Notes: a model not told the origin generated them from the sequence alone. A stretch of 64,000 nt of DNA from Flavobacteriaceae bacterium (GCA_002723295.1 PBNP01000013.1:1-64000), one strand, 5' to 3'; shown: positions 16,399 to 24,982, counted from the stretch's first letter. Made by a program: numbers and translations.

Positions 16399-17175
16399 AT
16401 GAATACTTTAACTACGATTTTAGGAGATAAATATGATTCTAATTTCCTTTCCTCACCTGAATCTTATTCAGAAATTTTAAATAAAGAAGGAATTTTAGTT
16501 TTTAAAGAATTTTTAAATAGTAATACACTTAATAAAATTTTAGATGAAGCTACAAAACTTAAACCCAAAGCCTATAAAAGTAGTTCCGAGTATAATGTTT
16601 ATGTTAAACCTACAGATCCTAAATTCTCTTTATTTAGTGCTCGAAACAGGCTAATGAAAACAACTAAAATGTGTATTCCAAATGATCTTCTTATGGAAAG
16701 TTCTGATTTATTGAAAATTTACAATTCTAATGAAATAAAAAGTTTTTTTTCTTGTTTATTAGGCGTTTCAAAGCTATATCAATATAGTGATCAGTTATCT
16801 AGTGTTAATATAAATTATTATAATCCTGGAGATGCTTTAGGCTGGCATTTTGATAACTCAGATTTCACAATTACTTTATTAATAAAAAATTGTTTAAAAG
16901 GAGGATTATATCAGTATTTTACTGACATGAGATACAATGAAGATGGATCAGAAAATTACAAATTGGTTGATAGTATTCTTAATAATGAGTTAGAGCCTAA
17001 ATCTCAATCTACTAAAGCAGGAGACTTGATGATTTTTAGAGGAAATAAATCTTTACATAGAGTTACTAATGTAATAGAGGGAGAAAGAATTCTTGTTACA
17101 TTTAATTACAATATTTATCCTGATGTTGCCCTATCAGAGCAATCTAGAAAAACCTTCTTTGGAAGAATTGAATAA
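16399..17175 (+). CDS. 2-oxoglutarate/Fe(II)-dependent oxygenase-like protein
   Basis: I take the ATG at 16399 (MNTLTTILG), giving 258 residues. Earlier in-frame starts would run through the divergent methyltransferase gene. The C-terminal half carries a likely iron triad: H-x-D in LGWHFDNSDF and a distal His in SLHRVT. An Arg in GERILVTFNY would bind 2-oxoglutarate. These enzymes hydroxylate or otherwise oxidise small molecules or protein residues. No signal peptide is present. Related to the PKHD/2OG-FeII superfamily; the substrate is unknown. Confidence 0.78.
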   Translation: MNTLTTILGDKYDSNFLSSPESYSEILNKEGILVFKEFLNSNTLNKILDEATKLKPKAYKSSSEYNVYVKPTDPKFSLFSARNRLMKTTKMCIPNDLLMESSDLLKIYNSNEIKSFFSCLLGVSKLYQYSDQLSSVNINYYNPGDALGWHFDNSDFTITLLIKNCLKGGLYQYFTDMRYNEDGSENYKLVDSILNNELEPKSQSTKAGDLMIFRGNKSLHRVTNVIEGERILVTFNYNIYPDVALSEQSRKTFFGRIE

Positions 17176-17197
17176 TAATTATGGAGCTATATATAAA

Positions 17198-17205
17198 TAT
17201 ATTTG
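17198..17205 (+). promoter_or_regulatory. Possible -7 promoter element (TATATTTG)
   Basis: TATATTTG matches the Bacteroidota TAnnTTTG element and lies 51 bases upstream of the lipoprotein start at 17257. No TTTG is present at the usual 19-20 base distance upstream, so it is a weaker candidate. Confidence 0.35.
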
Positions 17206-17256
17206 GCACCATATTTGATTTTGAATATATTTAAAACACCTAAACACTTGATAATC

Positions 17257-18129
17257 ATGAAACACTTTTCAATATATCTAAAAATTAGTATTATATTTTT
17301 ATTAATATATAGCTGTTCTAAACAAAATGATTGGAAAACATACGATGAAACATCAAACTTCTTTATTGAATCAATTCTAGGAGTAACTTTTGATCAAGAT
17401 ATTGAAGAGTTAGTTGATGATGCATTTTATTCTAAATCTAATACATCAAAAACTCCAAAAAAAAGGTTTAAAGACGATAAGTATGGAACTTGTGCAACCA
17501 TTTCTGTTGATGAAGAGAACAACATTAAAACAATTACATTTGATGGAGAATGTGTTGGTAAAAGAGGTCAAATAAGGAGTGGAATTATTATAGTTACTTA
17601 TTCTGACACAAAAGGAGAAATCGGAAGCTTTAGACAGATTAATTTTGATGATTTTTACCTAAATGATATAAAAATTGAAGGTGTTAGGAGAAATGAAGTT
17701 GTTGACATAGATCAAACATTAAACAAAACAGTTCAGATGACGCTTGAAAATGGAAAAATGATTTATCCAGATGAAAGTTTCTCTATAAAATCCAAAGTTA
17801 TAACCAAGTTTATTGTATTTGAAGATGAAAAACATTTTTCAACTACAATTACTGGTAATGTAAATAGCATAGATTCAAATGGAGAATTATATTATATGGA
17901 GATTACTGTACCTATTCTTTTTACTCGCGAATGTTCGGAAGAATTAAACAATAGAAAAGGAAGAATTCCTGTTGCTGGAGAAAAGATAATAATTAAAGGA
18001 GAAGATGAAATTATTGTAAACTTCGGAGATGGAGAATGTGATTTTATGGCTGAAGTAACGAAAAATGGTCAAACAGAAATTATAGACTTAAGAAAGATTC
18101 GTCGAAAAAAGAAATTTCCAAAAAACTAA
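17257..18129 (+). CDS. Lipoprotein of unknown function
   Basis: I use the ATG at 17257, which gives a 290-residue protein with a normal lipoprotein signal (FLLIYSCSK). Earlier TTG starts would put an unlikely extension before it. The mature part looks beta-rich and charged. It has a CATISVDEENN segment, a central GIIIVTYSDTKG strand pair and a late IVNFGDGECDFMAEVTKNG followed by a basic tail (RKIRRKKKFPKN). Three well-spaced Cys in the mature protein (in GTCATI, GECVGK and GECDF) could form disulfides. I do not recognise the family. Confidence 0.75.
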   Translation: MKHFSIYLKISIIFLLIYSCSKQNDWKTYDETSNFFIESILGVTFDQDIEELVDDAFYSKSNTSKTPKKRFKDDKYGTCATISVDEENNIKTITFDGECVGKRGQIRSGIIIVTYSDTKGEIGSFRQINFDDFYLNDIKIEGVRRNEVVDIDQTLNKTVQMTLENGKMIYPDESFSIKSKVITKFIVFEDEKHFSTTITGNVNSIDSNGELYYMEITVPILFTRECSEELNNRKGRIPVAGEKIIIKGEDEIIVNFGDGECDFMAEVTKNGQTEIIDLRKIRRKKKFPKN

Positions 18130-18169
18130 ATAATAATATTTTTAAGTGATTTCAATATAAGAAATACAC

Positions 18170-18177
18170 TAATTTTG
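18170..18177 (+). promoter_or_regulatory. -7 promoter element (TAATTTTG) for the NTF2-like lipoprotein gene
   Basis: TAATTTTGCGTT at 18170 repeats, over 12 bases, the -7 region of the promoter at 6939. It lies 27 bases before the ATG at 18205. A clear TTTG -33 box is not visible. It overlaps an upstream in-frame TTG, which argues that the TTG is not the translation start. Confidence 0.55.
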
Positions 18178-18204
18178 CGTTTTAATAAAAAAAGATATAA
18201 AAAA

Positions 18205-18786
18205 ATGAAAAAATTAATAGCAATATTCGCCTTAGCTGGATTAATTTTTAGCTCATGTGATACTAAAGTAGAAACTAAAGTTGAATGGGGAGGGCCTTCA
18301 GATGAAGATAATGCAACTTTCTCAAAACAAATTGAGACTTATGGAACCTTTAGACAAGGGTTTAATGAAGAAAACATGGAAATGTTAATGGGGACTATGG
18401 CAGACTCTTTAAAATGGAGCCCAGCTTGGTACAATGAAAATAAAATTCTTGGTTATGATGATTTGAAGTCTCAATTACAAGAATATTTTAATCAGTTTGA
18501 TAACATAACATTTGCTGAAGGTGAGGGATTAGTCAATCCTAATGCTCCTGCTTTTTGGGCAGGTTCACACTATTCTTCAGGAGAAAATATGGCTTCATCT
18601 AGCCCATCTATTATGAGAGTATATGGAACATGGTCAGCTACTCATAGTGAATCAGGAGCTAAAGTATTTAATAAATATTATGGAGTATTAAACTTTAATT
18701 CAGATGGTAAAATAGCTGAAATTTCTGATTGGATGGATATAAGCGGAATGCAAGCACAGATTGAAAATCATTTAGCAAATAAATAA
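18205..18786 (+). CDS. NTF2/SnoaL-like lipoprotein
   Basis: The ATG at 18205 gives 193 residues with a lipoprotein signal (LIFSSCDTK). The mature domain resembles the NTF2-like fold: a long initial helix (ETYGTFRQGFNEENMEMLMGTMADSLKW), then strands ending in MRVYGTWSA and FNSDGKIAEISDWMDISGM. It has a paralogue at 24392-24904, sharing RVYGTWS and the closing (N)xDGKxA...D(I/A)(S/T)GM pattern. Such domains can be binding proteins or enzymes; the function here is unknown. A clear terminator follows the stop. Confidence 0.78.
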   Translation: MKKLIAIFALAGLIFSSCDTKVETKVEWGGPSDEDNATFSKQIETYGTFRQGFNEENMEMLMGTMADSLKWSPAWYNENKILGYDDLKSQLQEYFNQFDNITFAEGEGLVNPNAPAFWAGSHYSSGENMASSSPSIMRVYGTWSATHSESGAKVFNKYYGVLNFNSDGKIAEISDWMDISGMQAQIENHLANK

Positions 18787-18811
18787 TAGCTTAAACAATC
18801 AAATCTAACTT

Positions 18812-18846
18812 AAAAACACCCCTCTAATTTTTAGAGAGGTGTTTTT
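18812..18846 (+). terminator. Rho-independent terminator
   Basis: The hairpin pairs AAAAACACC (18812-18820) with GGTGTTTTT (18838-18846). Inner pairing CTCT/AGAG follows after one mismatch, and a T-rich tail follows. It lies 26 bases after the NTF2-like lipoprotein stop. Confidence 0.85.
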
Positions 18847-18851
18847 ATTTG

Positions 18852-18923
18852 TAGCCCTGACAGGAGTCGAACCTGTATCTAAAGTTTAGGAAACTTTTGT
18901 TCTATCCATTGAACTACAGGGCT
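18852..18923 (-). tRNA. tRNA-Arg (anticodon CCT)
   Basis: The minus strand forms acceptor AGCCCTG/CAGGGCT, D-arm GTTC...GAAC, and anticodon stem AAAGT/ACTTT with loop TTCCTAA. The T-arm is ACAGG/CCTGT with loop TTCGACT. The anticodon CCT reads AGG (Arg). CCA is not encoded. It is transcribed against the preceding lipoprotein gene. Confidence 0.94.
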
Positions 18924-18936
18924 ATTTTTTTAATAG

Positions 18937-19005
18937 AATAATTATAAAACTATAACTTAGATATAAAATGTTTATATGATTCTATAAAAAAGTTTTATAA
19001 TTATT
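18937..19005. repeat. 15-bp perfect inverted repeat with a nested hairpin
   Basis: AATAATTATAAAACT at 18937-18951 is exactly reverse-complementary to 18991-19005. The 39-base interval contains a second hairpin (ATATAAA, ATG, TTTATAT). It ends 39 bases before the carbonic anhydrase start, so it could form a branched leader RNA or be a pair of operator sites. Confidence 0.6.
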
Positions 19006-19044
19006 ATAATTAAAAATTATTTTTATAATATATATTTAAAAATT

Positions 19045-19689
19045 ATGGAATCATTTAAAAATATTAAATATCAAACAAAAGAATTACAATCTAAAATTTC
19101 TGCTAATACAGCCTTAGAACTCTTAATTAATGGAAACAAACGTTTTGTAGATAAAAAGTTTTCAAAAAAAGATTATTTTCTACAAATTAGTAAGTCTACC
19201 AGCGGACAGTATCCTTTTGCAATTATTTTAAGCTGTATAGATTCTCGAGTTCCACCAGAAATTATTTTTGACAAAGGGATAGGAGACATTTTCAGTGTTA
19301 GAGTTGCAGGAAATGTTGTTTCTTCAGATGTTTTAGGAAGTATTGAATATGCATGTAAATATGCTGGTGTTAAATTAATATTGGTTTTGGGGCATACATC
19401 GTGTGGAGCTGTTAAAGGTGCCTGTGATAATTTAAAAGATGGAAATTTGTCAGGATTACTTGAAAAAATTGATCCAGCTGTAAAAATCACTAAAACAGAT
19501 TCTAATGAGAAAAGAAATTCCTCAAATATTGAATTCGTTAATAAAGTTGCAGAAAATAATACTAAAATTTCAATAGACAATATTTTAGCCAAAAGCTCTA
19601 TTTTAAAAAAACTTTATAATTCTAAAAACATAAAAATTAAACGAGCTATTTATGATGTTAATAATGGTAAAGTCTCCCTTTTAAATTAA
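19045..19689 (+). CDS. Beta-class carbonic anhydrase
   Basis: This 214-residue protein has the full beta-carbonic-anhydrase zinc site: Cys64 in LSCIDSRVP (with the Asp66-Arg68 dyad) plus His117 and Cys120 in GHTSCGAVKGA. It interconverts CO2 and bicarbonate. There is no signal peptide, so it is cytosolic. The SulP transporter starts 6 bases after the stop, so the two form a transcription unit in which imported bicarbonate is equilibrated with CO2. This arrangement is known from marine Flavobacteriia and is thought to feed anaplerotic carboxylation. Confidence 0.93.
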   Translation: MESFKNIKYQTKELQSKISANTALELLINGNKRFVDKKFSKKDYFLQISKSTSGQYPFAIILSCIDSRVPPEIIFDKGIGDIFSVRVAGNVVSSDVLGSIEYACKYAGVKLILVLGHTSCGAVKGACDNLKDGNLSGLLEKIDPAVKITKTDSNEKRNSSNIEFVNKVAENNTKISIDNILAKSSILKKLYNSKNIKIKRAIYDVNNGKVSLLN

Positions 19690-19695
19690 CATTAT

Positions 19696-21510
19696 ATGAA
19701 CTATTTCAATTTTAAACATTTAAAAGGTGATTTTTTTGGAGGCTTAACTGCTGGCATAGTTGCCTTACCTCTTGCACTTGCTTTTGGAGTTAGTTCAGGA
19801 CTAGGACCAAGCGCTGGATTATATGGAGCTATTTTTGTAAGCTTTTTTGCTGCTCTTTTTGGAGGGACTGAAACACAAATATCTGGACCTACAGCTCCTA
19901 TGACTGCTGTTAGTATGGTTGTGATTGGATCGCTTATTGCTATAAATCAAGGGGATGTATCTAAAGCACTACCAGCTATTTTAACAATATTTTTAATTTC
20001 CGGATTAATGCAAATATGTTTAGGCATTGTTGGGTTTGGTAAGTATATAAAATATATACCCTACCCTGTTGTTTCTGGATTCATGACTGCTATTGGGGTA
20101 ATAATTATTGTTACTCAAATAGCTCCTGCAATTGGCTATTATCCATCTGAAGACACTGAGTTTGTTAAAAATTTTAGGCCAATAGCTGAAGAAAGGATTC
20201 AAGAAAAAATGTTAAATGAAAAGATTCTAGAGGGAAATCTTTTACTAGAAGAAATTACTGAAACAATTCAGAAAGCAAAAAACATTCCCGAAGAAGAGAT
20301 ATTGAAGGAATCAAAACTTATTGCAGCATCAAGAACTTCAGGAGTATTAGGTTCAATTAAATTTTTGCCTAATACTCTTACTAGGATTAACATTCTAGAA
20401 TTTTTGTTGGCATTAGGCACAATAATTATTATTTATGGATTTAAAAGAATTACAACTGCAATTCCAAGCACTCTTGTATCATTGGTTATTATGTCAGGTA
20501 TTGCAGTAGTATTTAATTTAGATTATAGGACTATTGAAACTATTCCTAGTGGATTACCTATTCCAAATATTAGAATTTTTTCAGAATTTAGTATTAATAG
20601 TATTACTCCTTATTTTTTCACTGCACTAACACTTGCACTACTTGGAGCAATTGACTCCCTTCTTACTTCTGTAGTTGCAGATAATATGACTAAGACAAAG
20701 CATAAACCTAATAAAGAACTGATTGGGCAGGGGATTGGAAACACTATTGGCGCAATCTTTGGAGGAATTCCAGGAGCTGGAGCAACAATCCGAACAGTTG
20801 TAAATATAAATTCAGGCGGAAAAACAAGAATATCAGGAATGATTGCTGGAGCCGTTTTGCTTATAATATTATTAGCTTTAGGTCCAATAGCATCTTTAAT
20901 TCCTGCAGCTGTTTTAGCTGGAATATTAATTACAGTAGGAATTGGTGTTATGGATTATAAAGGACTTAGGGCAATTCCGTATATGCCTAGAGCTGAGGTT
21001 TCAATAATGTTAATTGTACTGATATTGTCATCCATTTGGAATTTAGTTTATGCAGTTGGAATAGGATTAGTTATTGCATCGTTAATGTTTATGAAGAAAA
21101 TAGGTGATCTTACTGCTAAAGACTCATCAATTATTCCAATTAAAGAAATTCCTTGGAAAGATGAAAAAAATATTCCCGATAATGTTTTTATTAAGCATAT
21201 TAATGGACCATTGTTTTTTGGTTCTACTTCTGATTTTCAACAACTTTCTAAACAAATACCTGAGATTGCTTCTACAATAATTATCCGTCTTGATAAAATG
21301 CCATATATTGATCAATCAGGATTGTATGCTATGGAAGATGTTTTAGTTGATTTAATTAATTCTAAGAAAGATATTCTATTAGTGCATATTGCTGAGCAAC
21401 CTAAATATATGCTTGAAAGGATAGATATAATTCCAGATTTAATTCCTCAAGAACAAGTTTTTGATTCAATTGAAGATTGTGTTAAATGGATTAATACAAA
21501 TACTAAATAA
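19696..21510 (+). CDS. SulP-family anion transporter (probable bicarbonate), with STAS domain
   Basis: This is a 604-residue inner-membrane protein. The first 150 residues carry the SulP signature region FFGGLTAGIVALPLALAFG and TQISGPTAPMTAVSMVVIG. A total of 10-14 hydrophobic helices extend to about residue 460. A cytosolic STAS domain follows (about 485-600, with IIRLDKMPYIDQSGLYAMEDVL). A charged insertion of about 60 residues (roughly 155-215) separates early helices. The adjacent carbonic anhydrase makes sodium-driven bicarbonate uptake (BicA-like) the most likely role; sulfate transport cannot be excluded from sequence. Confidence 0.9.
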   Translation: MNYFNFKHLKGDFFGGLTAGIVALPLALAFGVSSGLGPSAGLYGAIFVSFFAALFGGTETQISGPTAPMTAVSMVVIGSLIAINQGDVSKALPAILTIFLISGLMQICLGIVGFGKYIKYIPYPVVSGFMTAIGVIIIVTQIAPAIGYYPSEDTEFVKNFRPIAEERIQEKMLNEKILEGNLLLEEITETIQKAKNIPEEEILKESKLIAASRTSGVLGSIKFLPNTLTRINILEFLLALGTIIIIYGFKRITTAIPSTLVSLVIMSGIAVVFNLDYRTIETIPSGLPIPNIRIFSEFSINSITPYFFTALTLALLGAIDSLLTSVVADNMTKTKHKPNKELIGQGIGNTIGAIFGGIPGAGATIRTVVNINSGGKTRISGMIAGAVLLIILLALGPIASLIPAAVLAGILITVGIGVMDYKGLRAIPYMPRAEVSIMLIVLILSSIWNLVYAVGIGLVIASLMFMKKIGDLTAKDSSIIPIKEIPWKDEKNIPDNVFIKHINGPLFFGSTSDFQQLSKQIPEIASTIIIRLDKMPYIDQSGLYAMEDVLVDLINSKKDILLVHIAEQPKYMLERIDIIPDLIPQEQVFDSIEDCVKWINTNTK

Positions 21511-21524
21511 AGAACTCTGTTTAA

Positions 21525-22082
21525 ATGGATTTACTGAATATTATAAAAAGCAGAAGATCAATAATGCCAATTCAATATAATTCTAAACCCCTAGATGATA
21601 ATAAAATCAATCAAATATTAGAAGCAGCAAATTGGGCGCCAACTCATAAAAGAACTGAACCTTGGAGATATAAGATTTTTAAAGGAAAAAAAAAAGAGGA
21701 TCTTGGAGAGTTTCTGTCAAAAAAATATAAAGAGACTAGTAAAAAATTTTCAAAGTTTAAGGAAATAAAAATAAAAGAAAAGATTTTTAAATCATCTGTT
21801 ATAATTTTAATATGCATGCAACGAGATCCCAACAAATCAATTCCCAAATGGGAAGAGATTGCTTCTGTTTCAATGTCGGTTCAAAATATGTGGCTGATGA
21901 GTTCTTTTCTTGGAATAGGCTCATATTGGAGTTCTCCATATCTAATAAATTACATAGGCGAATTTATTAAATTAAATCAAGGGGAAAGATGCCTAGGAAT
22001 TTATTATTTAGGAAACTATTCTAGTCAACCTCCTTCTAGGAAGCCATCGTCAATTGAAGATAAAATTCAAAAGTTTTATTAA
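21525..22082 (+). CDS. Nitroreductase-family flavoprotein
   Basis: This is a 185-residue cytosolic protein. It has the FMN-binding start IKSRRSIMP, the WAPTHKRTEPWRYKIFKG segment, ASVSMSVQNMWLMSSFLGIGSYW in the dimer core and LGIYYLGNYS near the C-terminus. The family reduces nitro-compounds, quinones, enones or other electron acceptors with NAD(P)H. The spacing of 14 bases after the SulP gene suggests co-transcription. Its stop overlaps by 4 bases the stop of the convergent kinase/aminotransferase gene. Confidence 0.86.
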   Translation: MDLLNIIKSRRSIMPIQYNSKPLDDNKINQILEAANWAPTHKRTEPWRYKIFKGKKKEDLGEFLSKKYKETSKKFSKFKEIKIKEKIFKSSVIILICMQRDPNKSIPKWEEIASVSMSVQNMWLMSSFLGIGSYWSSPYLINYIGEFIKLNQGERCLGIYYLGNYSSQPPSRKPSSIEDKIQKFY

Positions 22083-24319
22083 GAAGAATACTCATTAAGT
22101 ATTTTGTCAATCAAATGGATTACTTGATCTACATTTTCTTTAGTAAAGCACATTGGAGGCTTTGTTTTGATAATATTATTCATAGGGCCATCTGTTCCAA
22201 CTAAAACATAGTTGTTTCTTAATTCGTTCTTTAATTTTTGAGCTAAAACAGTATTAGGATTACCTTTAAAATCTATAATTTCAATACCAAGGAAAAATCC
22301 ATTGCCCCTAATCTGACCAATTGTATGGAATTTTGATTTAAGATTTGACAATCGTTTTTTATAGTAAGCACCTATTTTTTTTGCATTTAATTGAAGATCC
22401 TCTTTATCAATTATAGTTAGCACAGTATTTGCTATTTCGCATGATACTGGGTTACCTCCAAAAGAACTAAAAAATTCTACTCCCTCTCCAAATGAATCAG
22501 CAATAGCTTTTTTAGTAATTACCGCACCCATTGGATGACCATTAGCCATGGGTTTGCCTAGTATTACAATATCTGGAATAACATCTTGGTTTTCATATGC
22601 CCAAAATTTATTTCCTGTTCTGCCAAATCCAGTTTGAACCTCATCTGCTATGCAAACGCCACCTTGATTTCGTATTTTTTTGTATACGTTTTTTAAATAA
22701 TTTATTGGAAGCTCATGCTGTCCAGCGCAACCCAAAATGGTTTCACTTATAAAAGCAGAAACTTTTCCATAATTTTTTTTAATTTGATTGTCTAATCCTT
22801 CTATTTTCTCATTTTTCAACACCATATTCTTAGTTGGTTTAGGAAGAGGAATCTTTATTATATGGCTTTTCTGCCCTATACCTTTTGGGTTATTAAACTT
22901 ATAGTCACTTATTTCAATTCCCAATTGGGTATTTCCATGGTATCCTTGCTCCATAACCATTATTTTATTTTTTTTGGTATACCATCTTGATATTCTTATT
23001 GCCAAATCTGAAGCTTCACTTCCAGAATTTACAAAAAACACTTTACTTAAACTCTTAGGAAACTTATTCAATAATTTTGAAGCATAATCAGATAGTGAAT
23101 CATAAATGTATCTGGTATTAGTATTTAATTTTGACATTTGATTTTGTGCAGAACTCACCACATTAGGATGTGAATGTCCAACATGAGGAATATTGTTATA
23201 TGCATCTAAAAAAGTATTTCCGCTTTTATCATAAAGATATTGGAATGCAGCTTTATATAAATAAATAGGGTTTTTATAACTTAATGATAGACTCGAGCTA
23301 AAAAATAATTTTCTTTCTTTAAGTTTTGATGAAAGAGCAGAAGAATAGAGGGGTCTAAGATTAATAGCTTTTCTAAATGAGTTTTCTGCTCGGATAGGAT
23401 TAATTTTAATCCATCCAGTTAACATATTCCAAGCTTTTTTTTCGCTTATAGTTAAATATTTGTTGCTAGGATTTTTTTGTTTAGAAACTGCTGAGTTACA
23501 TACACTTAAACATAATCTCAATGAAATTTTATAATAAAGCACTTTTAATTCTAGCTCTTTTAGAGGTAATATGGAATTGTATGAAGAGATTAGCTTTTCA
23601 GCCCAAAACAAATAGTTTTTTTGACCATAGCACAAATAAACAATACCAATTGCAAGCTCATCAATTAGATCTGAATATGCCATATCTCCAAAATCTATAA
23701 TACCAGTTAATTTATTTTTTTGAATTAATAAATTCCATTCATTAGCATCATTATGTATAATGGATTTTCTCAATTCGCCATTTAAAGGAGTAACATTTTG
23801 CTCATATTGTTGAATAAAGTATCTAACTAAACTTTGTTTTTTAAAATCATCAATTGAATTAATTTTAGTCCTTAATATGGAAGTGTTCATTTTCCAATCC
23901 CAGTTTCTATTTTCAATTATGGGATTTTGAATTGTTATAAGTTTTTTATCCAACCTTGCTAATAATAACCCAAGAGAGTATGCAGTTTTTTCTGTTATTT
24001 TAATTTCACCTAAAAAAGTCCCCTTAACAAAGGAAAGAAGGTGTAATAAAATTTTATTTTCTTTCCACTTAACTTCCTTTATCCAGCCTCCATCAATCAT
24101 TTTGATAGGTTTTGGAAAATCAATTAATGAATTTAAATTTATTGAGTTAAGAATTTTTATTTCAGCCTCTAAAATTGGAAGAATAGTAATATTTGAATAA
24201 GTTTTTAAAATGTATTTTTTTCTTGATGTTTCTACTAAAAAATTTTGATTATCATAACCATCCAATTTTTTAATTTTCTTGGCTTCAATTCCAAAATACT
24301 TATTTAATAATTTATCCAT
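22079..24319 (-). CDS. APH-type kinase / class III aminotransferase (phospho-lyase-like) fusion
   Basis: I take the ATG at 24319 (746 residues); a TTG at 24340 would overlap a terminator tail. Residues about 15-265 form an aminoglycoside-phosphotransferase-like kinase with catalytic H189-N-D191...N196 and metal motif DFGD (209-212). Residues about 345-746 form a class III PLP enzyme with VNSGSEASDLA, Asp559 in ADEVQTGFGRTG and the PLP lysine K589 in LGKPMANGHPMG. Similar bacterial fusions relate to hydroxylysine kinase plus phosphohydroxylysine or phosphoethanolamine phospho-lyases. In those, the kinase product is the lyase substrate. The middle peptidase domain found in some fusions is absent. 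Confidence 0.88.
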   Translation of the reverse strand: MDKLLNKYFGIEAKKIKKLDGYDNQNFLVETSRKKYILKTYSNITILPILEAEIKILNSINLNSLIDFPKPIKMIDGGWIKEVKWKENKILLHLLSFVKGTFLGEIKITEKTAYSLGLLLARLDKKLITIQNPIIENRNWDWKMNTSILRTKINSIDDFKKQSLVRYFIQQYEQNVTPLNGELRKSIIHNDANEWNLLIQKNKLTGIIDFGDMAYSDLIDELAIGIVYLCYGQKNYLFWAEKLISSYNSILPLKELELKVLYYKISLRLCLSVCNSAVSKQKNPSNKYLTISEKKAWNMLTGWIKINPIRAENSFRKAINLRPLYSSALSSKLKERKLFFSSSLSLSYKNPIYLYKAAFQYLYDKSGNTFLDAYNNIPHVGHSHPNVVSSAQNQMSKLNTNTRYIYDSLSDYASKLLNKFPKSLSKVFFVNSGSEASDLAIRISRWYTKKNKIMVMEQGYHGNTQLGIEISDYKFNNPKGIGQKSHIIKIPLPKPTKNMVLKNEKIEGLDNQIKKNYGKVSAFISETILGCAGQHELPINYLKNVYKKIRNQGGVCIADEVQTGFGRTGNKFWAYENQDVIPDIVILGKPMANGHPMGAVITKKAIADSFGEGVEFFSSFGGNPVSCEIANTVLTIIDKEDLQLNAKKIGAYYKKRLSNLKSKFHTIGQIRGNGFFLGIEIIDFKGNPNTVLAQKLKNELRNNYVLVGTDGPMNNIIKTKPPMCFTKENVDQVIHLIDKILNEYSS

Positions 24320-24341
24320 TTTTAAATATACTAAATACAAA

Positions 24342-24367
24342 AAAACCTCACTTTAAAGTGAGGTTTT
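24342..24367 (-). terminator. Rho-independent terminator of the NTF2-like lipoprotein gene
   Basis: A 26-base perfect palindrome, AAAACCTCACTTT then AAAGTGAGGTTTT, continues into more T residues when read on the minus strand. It is 24 bases past the stop of the gene at 24392-24904 and 22 bases before the kinase/aminotransferase ATG. Confidence 0.9.
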
Positions 24368-24391
24368 AAAATATAAAATCTGATTACTTTA

Positions 24392-24904
24392 TTATTCTTG
24401 ACTTTCCTCAGCTTCTTCTGGATCTGGTGCAACAGCCATTACCATTCCAGTTGCATCAAAGAACTCACCAGATGCAGCTACTTTACCATCTGCATTAAAC
24501 TCTAACCAGTGATAGGAGTTTATTGAAAATGCCTTCTCTGTATCTATACTTGTTCCAGACCATGTTCCATACACTCTTACTCCACCATTTGGAATTAAGG
24601 TAGTGTTGTCAACGCCAGGGAGCCATATTGCGTTAGAAAAAGTTACATCTTTAAATTTTGTCATATAAAATTTAGTTTCCTCTGAAGCAGCTTCTTTATT
24701 TATTTGACCTTCACCATAAAAAGGAGATTGATGCTTAAGACTGTCTGAAGTCATCGAATTCCATTTTTCAAAATCTTGATCCACAAAGGTTTGAAAATAT
24801 TCTTGTGCAAGAACTTTATTTTTTTCATAATCTCCTGCTGATTTTATTTGATTACATGCTGTAATTGAAATAGCAAATAAACCAATCATTATAATTTTTT
24901 TCAT
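24392..24904 (-). CDS. NTF2/SnoaL-like lipoprotein (paralogue of 18205-18786)
   Basis: This is a 170-residue lipoprotein (AISITACNQ, Cys17). The mature domain shows the NTF2-like helix-strand order. The first helix is EYFQTFVDQDFEKWNSMTSDSLKH, the central strands include VRVYGTWSG, and the end is FNADGKVAASGEFFDATGMV followed by an acidic tail (EEAEESQE). The shared strings show common descent with the lipoprotein at 18205. The function is unknown. It is monocistronic, since a strong terminator follows. Upstream lies a 38-bp palindrome shared with a divergent small gene. Confidence 0.8.
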   Translation of the reverse strand: MKKIIMIGLFAISITACNQIKSAGDYEKNKVLAQEYFQTFVDQDFEKWNSMTSDSLKHQSPFYGEGQINKEAASEETKFYMTKFKDVTFSNAIWLPGVDNTTLIPNGGVRVYGTWSGTSIDTEKAFSINSYHWLEFNADGKVAASGEFFDATGMVMAVAPDPEEAEESQE

Positions 24905-24944
24905 TGTTGTTAATTTTAATAAAATCTAAGTAGCTAAAGTATTG

Positions 24945-24982
24945 ATTTAAAATAATAATTTCATGAAATTATTATTTTAAAT
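24945..24982. promoter_or_regulatory. 38-bp perfect palindrome between divergent genes (possible operator)
   Basis: The arms 24945-24963 and 24964-24982 are exact reverse complements around the centre TTTCATGAAA. Degenerate -7 boxes flank it almost symmetrically: TACTTTAG on the minus strand (24934-24941) and TATCTTAG on the plus strand (24989-24996). The palindrome therefore covers both -33 regions. Being between 5' ends, it is not a conventional terminator. Confidence 0.6.

Noticed and set aside
18175..18204. TTG start for the NTF2-like lipoprotein
   Set aside because: The TTG lies inside the -7 promoter element and would put a charged stretch before a normal lipoprotein signal beginning at 18205.
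24945..24982. Intrinsic terminator
   Set aside because: The palindrome lies between two 5' ends, so no transcript from a known gene ends there; an operator is more fitting.
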